Assembly (NCBI GenBank): GCA_947456315.1
Contig: CANGRU010000068.1
Coordinates: 1 to 7,643, forward strand
Length of the DNA stretch: 7,643 bases
From: Beijerinckiaceae bacterium
GTDB taxonomy: Bacteria > Pseudomonadota > Alphaproteobacteria > Rhizobiales > Beijerinckiaceae
Direction of reading: 5' to 3'
The position numbers were made by a program, and so were the translations under genes. A model generated the notes under the pieces. It worked only from the letters and a program-made list of their open reading frames with translations, did no database searches and was not told where the DNA came from. Below are positions 1 to 6,717 of this stretch, piece after piece; position 1 is the stretch's first letter; each line of letters begins with the position of its first letter.

Positions 1-307
1 GCGTGTTGGCGGTCACCAGCATGGTCGTGCCATCCGGCGTGGCGCGCGCCACCGCCTGAGTGCCGATATTACCGGATGCGCCGACACGATTGTCGACGAT
101 GATCGTCTGCTTCCATTTCTGCTGCAGATATTGCGCGCAGATACGGCCAATCGTATCGGGACCGGAGCCCGCGCTGAAGGGCACAATGAAGGTGATATTC
201 TTATCGCCGCCGGCGACCTGCGCCTGCGCTCCAGGAATATATGAGGCCAGACCTGTGCCAGCCAGCATCCCGGCAACGCCACGACGCGTGAATTGATTGG
301 AAGCCAT
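1..307 (-). CDS. Bug/TctC-family tripartite tricarboxylate transporter substrate-binding protein (N-terminal part)
   Basis: This is the N-terminal 102 residues of a periplasmic solute-binding protein of the Bug (TctC) family; the rest lies beyond the window edge. The family captures carboxylates and related small anions, usually for TctAB-type membrane partners. Visible hallmarks are the first beta strand and ligand loop ITFIVPFSAGSGPDTIGR (about residues 38-55), IIVDNRVGASGNIGT (69-83) and ATPDGTTML (89-97), all in the usual family order and spacing. The N-terminus has a twin arginine (R8-R9, context TRRGVAG), a short hydrophobic stretch and a likely AQA cleavage site near residue 29, suggesting Tat rather than Sec export. 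The ATG at 307-305 is preceded by GGAG (318-315) at 7 nt. It lies downstream of a terminator, so it is probably its own transcription unit. The ligand cannot be inferred. Family assignment is firm. Confidence 0.9.
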   Translation of the reverse strand, partial: MASNQFTRRGVAGMLAGTGLASYIPGAQAQVAGGDKNITFIVPFSAGSGPDTIGRICAQYLQQKWKQTIIVDNRVGASGNIGTQAVARATPDGTTMLVTANT

Positions 308-340
308 AAAAGCGCTCCGAAAGGTTTCCTCGATAAAGCG

Positions 341-354
341 GCCGGTGTTCCGGC
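341..354 (-). other. Small leader hairpin upstream of the Bug-family gene
   Basis: A perfect 5-bp inverted repeat, GCCGG/CCGGC with a 4-nt loop, lies about 22 nt upstream of the Shine-Dalgarno sequence of the Bug-family gene, within its probable 5' leader. No U-tract follows it on the minus strand, so it is not a terminator. It could be a minor leader structure or chance in GC-rich DNA. Confidence 0.2.
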
Positions 355-371
355 TCACCTGGACATCTTAC

Positions 372-411
372 TTGCAACATCAAATATTGGAAACAAATTG
401 CTTACATCAAA
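372..411. repeat. Direct repeat pair upstream of the Bug-family gene (candidate operator)
   Basis: The octamer ACATCAAA occurs at 377-384 and again at 404-411, 27 bp apart. Both copies are preceded by TTGC (372-375 and 398-401), giving the imperfect longer repeats TTGCAACATCAAA and TTGCTTACATCAAA, which differ by one base and a 1-nt indel. The pair sits in the most AT-rich part of the intergenic region and overlaps the candidate promoter, as an operator for a nearby regulator might. No regulator gene is visible in the window, so the role is inferred. Confidence 0.35.
383..410 (-). promoter_or_regulatory. Weak candidate sigma-70-type promoter for the Bug-family gene
   Basis: Read on the minus strand, a -35-like TTGATG (410-405) is followed after 16 nt by a -10-like AATATT (388-383). 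Each matches its consensus at four of six positions. This is the AT-rich patch between the upstream terminator and the Bug-family start codon, the place where a promoter is expected. It would give a leader of about 70 nt. The match is weak and the assignment rests mainly on position. Confidence 0.25.
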
Positions 412-514
412 GCGCCTTCCTATGCGCCACTCGCAGCTTTGTTAGGCTGCAAGGAACCGCGACCTCCTCTCCCGAAGGCTCAAACCCTCCAGCCACACTT
501 ATCTTTCAGAGGGC

Positions 515-556
515 AATAAAAAGCGGCACGCCAGCGACTGATCTCTGGCGTGCCGT
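515..556 (-). terminator. Rho-independent terminator closing the enzyme/ABC-transporter operon
   Basis: On the minus strand a perfect 11-bp GC-rich stem (555-545 with 534-524, sequence CGGCACGCCAG and its complement) encloses a 10-nt loop and is followed directly by CTTTTTATT (523-515). This is a classical intrinsic terminator. It starts about 24 nt after the stop codon of the second ABC binding protein, so it ends the long operon and separates it from the Bug-family gene. Confidence 0.9.
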
Positions 557-579
557 CTGATGTGTAGAAGGAGCCTTGG

Positions 580-1575
580 TTATTTATTGGCTTCTGCCAG
601 ATAGCTGCCATCCATATAGCGAGCGGCATCCGTGAGCGCCTTTTTCGGCTCCGCATATTCAGAGCGCAGCCGCATGACCATTTTCAGCCCTTCGTCGCTG
701 ATCTTGAGGTCTCGATAAATACCGCCCTTGGCATCTGTGAGAACAGAATAGGCTTTTTCAGCTGCCGGACGCTCCATGCCTTTCATGCGGGCAAGGAAGA
801 TCGTGAGCGCCTCCTCCTTATTGGCAGGCTCGGCGAGCCAGCCCACCGATTCCTTGAAGCCTTTGATGAAGGCGATAATCTGCGCGCGGTTCTTTTCAGC
901 ATTGGCACGCTTGGCTGCGCCGACAATGCCCTGATAGGCGCCAAGCTCGTCGGTCGCGCGGATGAGGCGCTTGAAGCCCTTGGCTTCTGCTGCCAGATCG
1001 AGTGGCGCATTGAGCAGCGTGGCATCTTGCTCGCCTTTGAGCAAAGCTTCCAGACGTTGCGCACCACCGCCGACCTTCACCCATTTGACGTCGGCGTCGG
1101 TCATGCCGTTTTTCTTCAACATTTCGCGCTGCACGAAAGCAAAGCCCGTGGTCATGGCATCGACAGAAAACGTCTTACCTTTGAGATCTTTGATCGAGGC
1201 AACATCTGATTTGGCCATGACACTCAACATGCCATTGTCAATTCCAAAGAGGGCAACAAAATCAGCATTGGCAGGCACATCGGGTGATTCACCTTGGCCT
1301 TCGTTATAGGCGATGATGTTATCGACAGCTGTCAACGCCAGATCATATTTACCATTGAAGAGATTTTTGGCCATTTCAACGGAATTGGGCGTGATGTCGA
1401 GAACCGGCTCGACATTGTGTTTTTTGAAGAAGCCTTTTTCCTGACCGATCCAGAACGGCCAGTTGGATGCGCCAGCAAAGGCGACAACTTTCAGTTCGGC
1501 TGCAGAGGCCGACAGACCGGCGGAGAGCGCAAAGCCCGCCACCAATGCAGATCTTAGAAACTTCATGCTGACCAT
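580..1575 (-). CDS. ABC transporter substrate-binding protein 2 (NMT1/SsuA/TauA-like), last gene of the operon
   Basis: This is a periplasmic binding protein of the NMT1/THI5-SsuA-TauA class, which delivers small organic ions to an ABC permease. A Sec signal peptide (positive MKFLR, hydrophobic core, ASA cleavage near residue 25) precedes the mature start AELKVVAFAG. The segment NWPFWIGQEKGFFKKHNVEP and the later LFNGKYDLALTAVDNI match the conserved first-lobe pattern of the family. The ATG at 1581 lies only 2 nt from GGAGG (1588-1584). The ATG at 1575 lies 8 nt from it and is the preferred start, giving 331 residues. The gene follows the permease after 55 nt and precedes a strong terminator. 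It is clearly different from the binding protein upstream of the ATPase, so it may widen the ligand range of the same importer. The ligand is unknown. Confidence 0.92.
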   Translation of the reverse strand: MVSMKFLRSALVAGFALSAGLSASAAELKVVAFAGASNWPFWIGQEKGFFKKHNVEPVLDITPNSVEMAKNLFNGKYDLALTAVDNIIAYNEGQGESPDVPANADFVALFGIDNGMLSVMAKSDVASIKDLKGKTFSVDAMTTGFAFVQREMLKKNGMTDADVKWVKVGGGAQRLEALLKGEQDATLLNAPLDLAAEAKGFKRLIRATDELGAYQGIVGAAKRANAEKNRAQIIAFIKGFKESVGWLAEPANKEEALTIFLARMKGMERPAAEKAYSVLTDAKGGIYRDLKISDEGLKMVMRLRSEYAEPKKALTDAARYMDGSYLAEANK

Positions 1576-1630
1576 GTTCATTTCCTCCGGAAGTGACGGC
1601 CCTTTTGGGCTCGTTGTTGTGATGGATATT

Positions 1631-2512
1631 TCAGCCGCGCTGCATGCCCCAGCGCCGGACGGTTTTGGCCTCGATCAGGCGGAAGATCACTGCTTCAATA
1701 ATCAAGCCGACCGCCATGACGGTGAGCAGGCCCGCAAAGACGGAGGCCGTATCAAGCGTGTTGCGCTTTTCGAAAATATACCAACCCAACCCGCCTTGGC
1801 CCGATGACACGCCAAAGACGAGCTCAGCTGCAATCAATGTGCGCCACGCAAAAGCCCAGCCGATTTTAAGACCCGCCAGAATGGCAGGGAATGCAGCTGG
1901 AATCAGAATACCAAAGACAAAGCGCAGGCCCTTCAGGCCGAAGGTGCGCCCTGCCATGCGTAAAGTTTCAGATACGGATAAAAAGCCGGAATGCATGTTG
2001 AGCGCGACCGCCCAAAGCACCGAATGCACGATGACAAAGACGAGCGAAGGGCGGCCCAAGCCAAACCACAACAGCGCCAGCGGCAGAAGCGCAATAGCGG
2101 GGAGCGGATTGAACATGGCCGTGAAGGTCGAGAGCAAATCCATGCCGAGGCGGCTTGTCACCGCAACCGTCGTCAGCACGGCGGCAATGGTTAGTCCGAT
2201 GAAATAACCGATGACCAAAGTCTGCAGTGTCACAGACAGACGCGCAGGAATAATACCCGAGGCAAAGCCGTCGCGCAGCGCCTCTAGCGTGTCGAGGAAG
2301 GTCGGGAAAGACAGGGGCCGATCAAGGAAACGTGCGTACATCTCCCAGATCAGCGCCACAACAATCAGAATGACGCCGCGCCGCACAGCGCCATTGGCAG
2401 CAAGCTTTTCAAAGAAGGAAAGTGGTTTGGCGACATCGCCAAGCTCTTTGGGCGCGGTCACATCAAATTCAATTTCCGGACGCAGCGGTAGGGGGAAGCG
2501 TGTCTGGCTCAT
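1631..2512 (-). CDS. ABC transporter permease (SsuC/TauC/NrtB-like)
   Basis: This is an inner-membrane permease of the binding-protein-dependent transport family, 293 residues and slightly long because of a hydrophilic N-terminus of about 40 residues. Hydrophobic segments lie near residues 46-60, 95-117, 134-152, 156-172, 196-216 and 256-280, consistent with six membrane spans. The cytoplasmic coupling loop (EAA motif) is at about 187-209: AGRTFGLKG, then ILIPAAFP, aligning with the usual AARTLGA-LPAALP pattern. This loop docks on the ATPase encoded just upstream. The start ATG at 2512 is preceded by GAGGG, which overlaps the stop codon of the ATPase gene across a 9-nt gap, so translation is probably coupled. 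A single permease gene implies a homodimer. Function is certain at family level; the substrate is not. Confidence 0.93.
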   Translation of the reverse strand: MSQTRFPLPLRPEIEFDVTAPKELGDVAKPLSFFEKLAANGAVRRGVILIVVALIWEMYARFLDRPLSFPTFLDTLEALRDGFASGIIPARLSVTLQTLVIGYFIGLTIAAVLTTVAVTSRLGMDLLSTFTAMFNPLPAIALLPLALLWFGLGRPSLVFVIVHSVLWAVALNMHSGFLSVSETLRMAGRTFGLKGLRFVFGILIPAAFPAILAGLKIGWAFAWRTLIAAELVFGVSSGQGGLGWYIFEKRNTLDTASVFAGLLTVMAVGLIIEAVIFRLIEAKTVRRWGMQRG

Positions 2513-2521
2513 CTCATACCC

Positions 2522-3331
2522 TCAATGCGCGACATTTTGGCCGTCGAAGAGCATATGAGAAATGCGCCCCGTCAGTTCTGCAAATTCCGGACTTGCACGT
2601 TCATTGAGGCCCAGATGTGCGCAATTGATCTCGGCGCGCACTTGGCCCGGATGAGGCGACAGCACGACAATGCGTGAGCCAATCACCACAGCCTCTTCGA
2701 TGGAATGGGTGACAAAGACCAATGTGAAACCGATGTCGTCCCAGAGCTGCAAAAGCTCTTCCTGCATTTTGCGGCGCGTCAGCGCATCGAGTGCGGCGTA
2801 AGGCTCGTCCATCAACAGCACATCGGGCTTCATCGCCATGGCGCGGGCAATGGCAACGCGCTGTTTCATGCCGCCTGACAGCATATGCGGATAGGCATCT
2901 GCAAACTTCGAGAGGTTCACCTTGGCCAACGCATCGAGTGCGCGCTCTTTGGCATCTTGTGCACCAATGCCATTGACGCGCATCGGATAGGCCACATTTT
3001 GCTCAACAGTTTTCCAGGGCAACAATTGATCGAATTCCTGAAAGACCATCATGCGGTCAGGACCAGGACCTTCGACCACCCGATCCTTCAAGGTGATGCG
3101 CCCCTCCACGGGGTGCAGAAAGCCAGCCATGGCTTTGAGGATTGTGGATTTGCCGCAGCCTGAGGGGCCCAGCAAAACGAGACGCTCATGGCGCTGGATG
3201 TCGAAGCTGACGCGATAGGTCGCCGTCACCAGATGGTCTGGCGTTTTATATTGCAGCGTCACGCCATCAACGCTGAGTAGCGGCGCGCTGGATGCGGTTT
3301 TTGCCAAAGCTTGATCCATCACGAAAGCCAT
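2522..3331 (-). CDS. ABC transporter ATP-binding protein (SsuB/TauB/NrtD-like)
   Basis: This is the nucleotide-binding subunit that powers the importer. All ATPase motifs are present in 269 residues: Walker A GPSGCGKST (55-63), Q-loop glutamine (98, in VFQEFDQLLPW), signature LSGGMKQR (151-158), Walker B VLLMDE (171-176), D-loop ALDA (180-183) and H-loop histidine (209, in VTHSIEEA). The VFQ-x-x-x-LLPW and SIEEAV stretches are typical of the nitrate/sulfonate/taurine subfamily. The ATG at 3331 is used here. An in-frame ATG at 3319 (MDQALAK) is also possible, and neither has a strong Shine-Dalgarno sequence, so the start is uncertain by four codons. A GC-only hairpin lies 16 nt upstream of the ATG. 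The permease gene follows after 9 nt. Confidence 0.95.
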   Translation of the reverse strand: MAFVMDQALAKTASSAPLLSVDGVTLQYKTPDHLVTATYRVSFDIQRHERLVLLGPSGCGKSTILKAMAGFLHPVEGRITLKDRVVEGPGPDRMMVFQEFDQLLPWKTVEQNVAYPMRVNGIGAQDAKERALDALAKVNLSKFADAYPHMLSGGMKQRVAIARAMAMKPDVLLMDEPYAALDALTRRKMQEELLQLWDDIGFTLVFVTHSIEEAVVIGSRIVVLSPHPGQVRAEINCAHLGLNERASPEFAELTGRISHMLFDGQNVAH

Positions 3332-3347
3332 TCCATCCCGAAGAAGT

Positions 3348-3371
3348 GGCCGGCCCTTTTGCGGGCCGGCC
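3348..3371 (-). other. GC-only intercistronic hairpin between binding protein 1 and the ATPase
   Basis: A perfect 9-bp stem made only of G and C (GGCCGGCCC with GGGCCGGCC, 6-nt loop) starts 8 nt after the binding-protein stop codon. On the minus (coding) strand the stem is followed by CACTTCTTC rather than a U-run. The T-rich stretch TTATGTTTTT lies on the plus-strand side. It is therefore a poor terminator for this operon. It may be an mRNA-stabilising or partial-attenuation element of the kind known after binding-protein genes in ABC operons such as the mal operon. Confidence 0.6.
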
Positions 3372-3379
3372 TTATGTTT

Positions 3380-4384
3380 TTAATTGCTGGCTGTTGTAGC
3401 CAGCTCGGGCACAACCACATCCTGCCATTTGGCGGGGATGTTTTTCAGCCCGCCAGTGCGGCCCATGAAGTCAGCGAGCGTCTTCACACCATGCAGCGCA
3501 ACGCCGAAATCATCCGGCATGGCCTTCAACATGGCGGTGACCTTGGCCTCATCCAGCAGCTTGGACGGTTCCACCTTCAGATAGATCGCCGCCGCCTTGG
3601 CGGGATCCTTGCGGATCACATCATTGGCTTCTTCAAGCGCCTTGATCAGCACGCCGGCCATTTTCGGATTGGCCTCGATCCATTTCTTCGTGGCACCTGC
3701 GGCCAAGAAGGTTGAGCGGCCACCAAAAGCTTCTTCAGAGGATGTCAGCACCTTTGCCTTACCGCTGTCGAGCACGAGCTGCGTGAAAGGCGGAGTGGCG
3801 AAATAGGCTTTCACTTCCGTGCCGCCGGTCAACATGGCATTGAGCGCTTCAGGATGGGGAAGCGCCACAACCTGCGGCTTCAGCTTGTCCTGATTGCCGG
3901 CGCCGAAGCGTTTCTCGGCAATCATTTGCAATGCATACATTTGCGGTGAGACGAGTGCCGGCATGGCGATCTTGTCAGTCGCACCCAGATCCTCAATCGA
4001 CTTGGCTTCAAGCTTGTTGGATACCAGCACGAGCGGTGAGGAATTGACGCCCGCGAGTCCAAAAATCTGCTGCGGCGAATTGCGCGCCTTGTCCCAGGCA
4101 ATCAGCATGGCTGCGACGCCATAGACGCCGACATCAACCGAGCCGGAGAGCACAGCATCCTGCATGGCGGCCGAGCCCGAGAAACGCTGGTAGGTCGCCT
4201 TCGTATCAATACCGGCAGTCTTGGCGTGTTTTTCGATGAGCTTCATATCATCGACGATGAACATCGGCAGAAAGCCGATGCCAAAACCGATGCCGATTTT
4301 GGTTTCACTTTGCGCGCGTGCACCTTGCGGGGCAGCGAGCAGGGCGGCGGCGAGGCCGAGTGCTGTAGCGATTTTACGCATCAT
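3380..4384 (-). CDS. ABC transporter substrate-binding protein 1 (NrtA/SsuA/TauA-like)
   Basis: This is a periplasmic binding protein of the nitrate/sulfonate/taurine type, 334 residues, the usual family length. A Sec signal peptide (MMRK, a hydrophobic alanine/leucine core, cleavage after ARA near residue 24) leads into SETKIGIGFGIGFLPMFIVDD. Family features are the first-lobe pattern with KLIEKHAKTAG, the QDAVLSGSVDVGVYG segment, and KSIEDLGATDKIAMPALVSPQ, matching the hinge/second-lobe region. The start is one of two adjacent ATGs (4384 or 4381), behind a GGGGAAGA ribosome-binding sequence. It directly precedes its ATPase, with a GC hairpin in between, and follows the cupin after 34 nt, so it is the likely main receptor of this importer. 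The sequence does not reveal whether the ligand is a sulfonate, a carboxylate or an aromatic acid. Confidence 0.92.
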   Translation of the reverse strand: MMRKIATALGLAAALLAAPQGARAQSETKIGIGFGIGFLPMFIVDDMKLIEKHAKTAGIDTKATYQRFSGSAAMQDAVLSGSVDVGVYGVAAMLIAWDKARNSPQQIFGLAGVNSSPLVLVSNKLEAKSIEDLGATDKIAMPALVSPQMYALQMIAEKRFGAGNQDKLKPQVVALPHPEALNAMLTGGTEVKAYFATPPFTQLVLDSGKAKVLTSSEEAFGGRSTFLAAGATKKWIEANPKMAGVLIKALEEANDVIRKDPAKAAAIYLKVEPSKLLDEAKVTAMLKAMPDDFGVALHGVKTLADFMGRTGGLKNIPAKWQDVVVPELATTASN

Positions 4385-4418
4385 GACGTTTCTTCCCCTG
4401 TGTGACGTTTCGTTTTGC

Positions 4419-4769
4419 TCAAGCCGCCTTGGCTGGCTCTAAGGCCATGGCGAGCACAACCATGACCGGTCTATTGGTTTTGTTTTTTAACGTGCGTGAT
4501 TCACCAGGCGCAATGCGGCAAGAATCATGCGGGCGCAGCGCCACTTCTCCCTCGGGAGTTTCGATCGTCAGCTCACCTTCCACGACGAAATAGATTTTCT
4601 CCATCGGCGAAGCATCTGGATCCGTGTGCCCGCCGGGCAGAATTTGCGACATGCCCAGCCACATTTGCGACGAAGGGCCAGCCTCGCGTCCCTGCAAGCG
4701 CAGGCAACGCATATCGTAATGGGCAGCGGGATAATAAGCGGGAGCTTCCGAAAAACGCGTCACATGCAT
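4419..4769 (-). CDS. Small single-domain cupin protein with altered metal-site residues
   Basis: This is a 116-residue cytoplasmic protein that is essentially one cupin beta-barrel. Motif 1 is recognisable as GGHTDPDASPMEKIYFVVEG (46-65), with H48, D50 and E57 where the consensus has HxH and E. Motif 2 is APGESRTLKN (87-96), with R92 in place of the usual metal-binding histidine. Only H48 and E57 of the normal four ligands remain, so metal binding may be weak or changed. Such proteins can be isomerases, decarboxylases, dioxygenase-like enzymes or ligand sensors; which applies is unknown. The gene lies between the reductase and the first binding protein, and its Shine-Dalgarno sequence AAGGGG overlaps the reductase stop codon, so it belongs to the pathway operon. 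A role on the imported compound or an intermediate is inferred. Confidence 0.85.
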   Translation of the reverse strand: MHVTRFSEAPAYYPAAHYDMRCLRLQGREAGPSSQMWLGMSQILPGGHTDPDASPMEKIYFVVEGELTIETPEGEVALRPHDSCRIAPGESRTLKNKTNRPVMVVLAMALEPAKAA

Positions 4770-4781
4770 ATGTTTTGCCCC

Positions 4782-5795
4782 TTAGCGCTTCGGATCGAAG
4801 ATGACACGGTCACGCGCCGAGCCCATCACAGCGACATAAGCTGATGCCGCATCTTTCAGCGCATAGATGGCACGCTCTTCGATCGGGAACGGCTTCAGCT
4901 TGCCAGTGGCAAAGCCCGGACCAAGTTCACGCAGCACAGCACCCGTGGCGACCGAGTTCAAAGCGAGCGAGTCGATACCCACATAGGTGTGGCGGCCGCG
5001 ATAGAATTCGAAAATGTTGAACTGGACGATCTTGTCGATGGCAGCGATGAGGATCTGGCGACCGAGAATAGCCAGCGCTTTATGCGCATCCTGGAAATAG
5101 GGGTCACCAACCGTATTGTAGACAATGTCGGCACCCTTGCCGCCGGTCATGTCGCGCACTTGGGTGGCGACATCACCTTTGGATTTATCGACAATCTCGA
5201 CAGGCGCGGACGAGAAGCCCGCATAAGGCTCGCTCTTGCGCACCGCGCCGATCACGCGCGCACCCTGCCAGGCAGCAATCTGCGCGGCAGCTTGGCCGAC
5301 CTTGCCGTTAACGCCCATGACGAGGACAGTTTCACCTGCCTTGGGCATGCCCGCGCGACGAAAACCCTCGATAGCGGTCACGAAAGGCACACCAATACCA
5401 GCGGCTTCGTAGATCGAAATATTATCGGGCTTCATGACAAGCGCGTCTTTTTCGACGACAAGATGGCTTGTATGTGTGCCATCGCGGCGAATACCGAGAT
5501 CCCCCGATGAGCCGAACACCTGCTTGCCGATCAGCTCTGCAGGACCATCAACAACAGTGCCCGCATAATCGCGGCCCGGCGTGCGCGGAAAGATCGCATA
5601 AGGCATCATGCCAATGGCGGCTTTGACATCGGACGGATTCACAGCTGCGGCCTGCAATTCGACGATAACATCGTCAGCCTTGGTGCGCTGCAAGCGAAGC
5701 TTTTCAACGTTCGGCGTGACATGGTCGGCGTCAATCGCCTTTTCATGCAGGCGCAGGCAGGTGGCTTCGACTTCGCCGAGTATTTTATCGGACAT
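4782..5795 (-). CDS. Zinc-independent medium-chain dehydrogenase/reductase (quinone oxidoreductase-like)
   Basis: This is a cytoplasmic NADPH-dependent oxidoreductase of the MDR superfamily, 337 residues. The GroES-like N-terminal domain carries VNPSD (52-56) and TPGRDYAGTV (72-81), the pattern of the quinone oxidoreductase/enoyl reductase branch. The zinc-ligand cysteine and histidine set of alcohol dehydrogenases is absent. The Rossmann fold starts at VLVMGVNGKVGQAAAQIA (157-174), and AVRKS after its second strand has R186-K187, which favours NADP(H). Likely reactions are reduction of an enone, enoyl or quinone-like substrate. The GTG at 5804 has GGGAG only 1 nt away, while the ATG at 5795 has it at 10 nt, so the ATG is chosen. 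It follows the BKACE gene after 26 nt and precedes the cupin by 12 nt. The substrate is unknown. Confidence 0.9.
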   Translation of the reverse strand: MSDKILGEVEATCLRLHEKAIDADHVTPNVEKLRLQRTKADDVIVELQAAAVNPSDVKAAIGMMPYAIFPRTPGRDYAGTVVDGPAELIGKQVFGSSGDLGIRRDGTHTSHLVVEKDALVMKPDNISIYEAAGIGVPFVTAIEGFRRAGMPKAGETVLVMGVNGKVGQAAAQIAAWQGARVIGAVRKSEPYAGFSSAPVEIVDKSKGDVATQVRDMTGGKGADIVYNTVGDPYFQDAHKALAILGRQILIAAIDKIVQFNIFEFYRGRHTYVGIDSLALNSVATGAVLRELGPGFATGKLKPFPIEERAIYALKDAASAYVAVMGSARDRVIFDPKR

Positions 5796-5821
5796 TCTTT
5801 TCACGCTCCCAGTTATTCTGA

Positions 5822-6706
5822 TCAGGCAAATCCCAGCATCGCGCGCGTTTCACGAGCGGTAGCAATCTGGCCCCCAAGGTCTTCAACGATACGACGTGCT
5901 TTTTCGACCAACACAGCATTGGATTCTGCGAGCACGCCCTTGGATAGATAGACACCATCCTCAAGGCCCACACGCACATGCCCGCCAGCCAGATAGGACT
6001 GAGCGGCACTGGTGAAGGTATGACGACCGATACCCGCCGCTGTGAATTGCGCATCAGCCGGAACATGCGTGCGCGCGTACAAGACCGTTTCCGCCGAGGG
6101 CTGGAATCCGTATGGAACACCCATGATAAAGGAGCATAGGACGGGGCTTTTGAGCGTCCCGTCTTTGAGCAAGTCCTGCATCAAGGCAATATCGCCGGAA
6201 TCGAACAATTCGATCTCGGGCTTCACGCCAGCATCGTTGATAACTTTCGCCATGCGGCGCACATTTTTTGGCGTGTTGATGACGACCTGCCCGCCTGAGT
6301 TCATTGTGTTCAGATCAAGCGTGCAGATTTCAGGCTTGAGCAAAGCAATATGTTCGACACGCTTTTCAGGGATAAGCAATGTCGTGCCGGGGCCCGCCAC
6401 TTTCGGATCTTCGTCGGAAGGCACAAAGCGCCCGCCCGGCCCCGTGGTGATGTTGAGGATCACATCTTTGTTGCGGGTACGGATGCGCTCCACGACATCT
6501 TGATAATAGGCAATGTCCATCGACGGCTTGCCGGAGCCCGGCTCGCGCACATGCAAATGCACGATTGCCGCACCCATCTCGGCCGCTCCCAAAGCAGAAT
6601 TGGCGATCTCTTCAGGCGTAATCGGCAGATAAGGTGTTTGCTCCGGCAAAGTGAGATTGCCGGTGATGGCGCAAGTGATGAAAACCTTGTCGAGCGGACG
6701 GCGCAT
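5822..6706 (-). CDS. Beta-keto acid cleavage enzyme (BKACE, DUF849 family)
   Basis: BKACE enzymes convert a beta-keto acid plus acetyl-CoA into acetoacetate and the CoA ester of the shortened acid, using a zinc-bound TIM barrel; Kce of lysine fermentation is the prototype. The 294-residue product shows the conserved start VFITCAITGNLT (8-19), the zinc-binding IVHLHVRE (48-55, H50 and H52) and VRVGLEDG (244-251). That last block supplies E249 as third ligand and R245 and D250, corresponding to the catalytic Arg/Asp pair of Kce. The enzyme therefore looks active. A longer reading frame to 6784 exists, but it would overlap the SDR gene. The ATG at 6706 has AAGGA at a proper distance, overlapping the SDR stop codon. 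The keto-acid substrate differs between family members and cannot be assigned here. Confidence 0.93.
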   Translation of the reverse strand: MRRPLDKVFITCAITGNLTLPEQTPYLPITPEEIANSALGAAEMGAAIVHLHVREPGSGKPSMDIAYYQDVVERIRTRNKDVILNITTGPGGRFVPSDEDPKVAGPGTTLLIPEKRVEHIALLKPEICTLDLNTMNSGGQVVINTPKNVRRMAKVINDAGVKPEIELFDSGDIALMQDLLKDGTLKSPVLCSFIMGVPYGFQPSAETVLYARTHVPADAQFTAAGIGRHTFTSAAQSYLAGGHVRVGLEDGVYLSKGVLAESNAVLVEKARRIVEDLGGQIATARETRAMLGFA

Positions 6707-6717
6707 GTTGTTTTCCT

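Noticed and set aside
433..450. Inverted repeat GCAGC/GCTGC in the intergenic region
   Set aside because: Five base pairs with an 8-nt loop and no adjoining T-run; expected by chance in GC-rich DNA.
297..560. Plus-strand open frame across the intergenic region
   Set aside because: It runs through the terminator stem, overlaps the Bug-family start, has no convincing ribosome-binding sequence and no family-like composition.
1598..1611. Short hairpin GCCC-AAAA-GGGC between permease and binding protein 2
   Set aside because: Only four firm base pairs on the coding strand and no U-run; too weak to call a regulatory element or terminator.
1644..2207. Long plus-strand open frame opposite the permease
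   Set aside because: It is an antisense shadow of a clearly coding, membrane-type gene; its product is rich in arginine, lysine and proline with no recognisable domain.
4989..5510. Plus-strand open frame of 173 codons opposite the medium-chain reductase
   Set aside because: Antisense to a gene with intact MDR motifs; no family features of its own.
5796..5804. GTG start for the medium-chain reductase
   Set aside because: The ribosome-binding GGGAG would be only 1 nt from the GTG; the ATG at 5795 is at a normal 10 nt.
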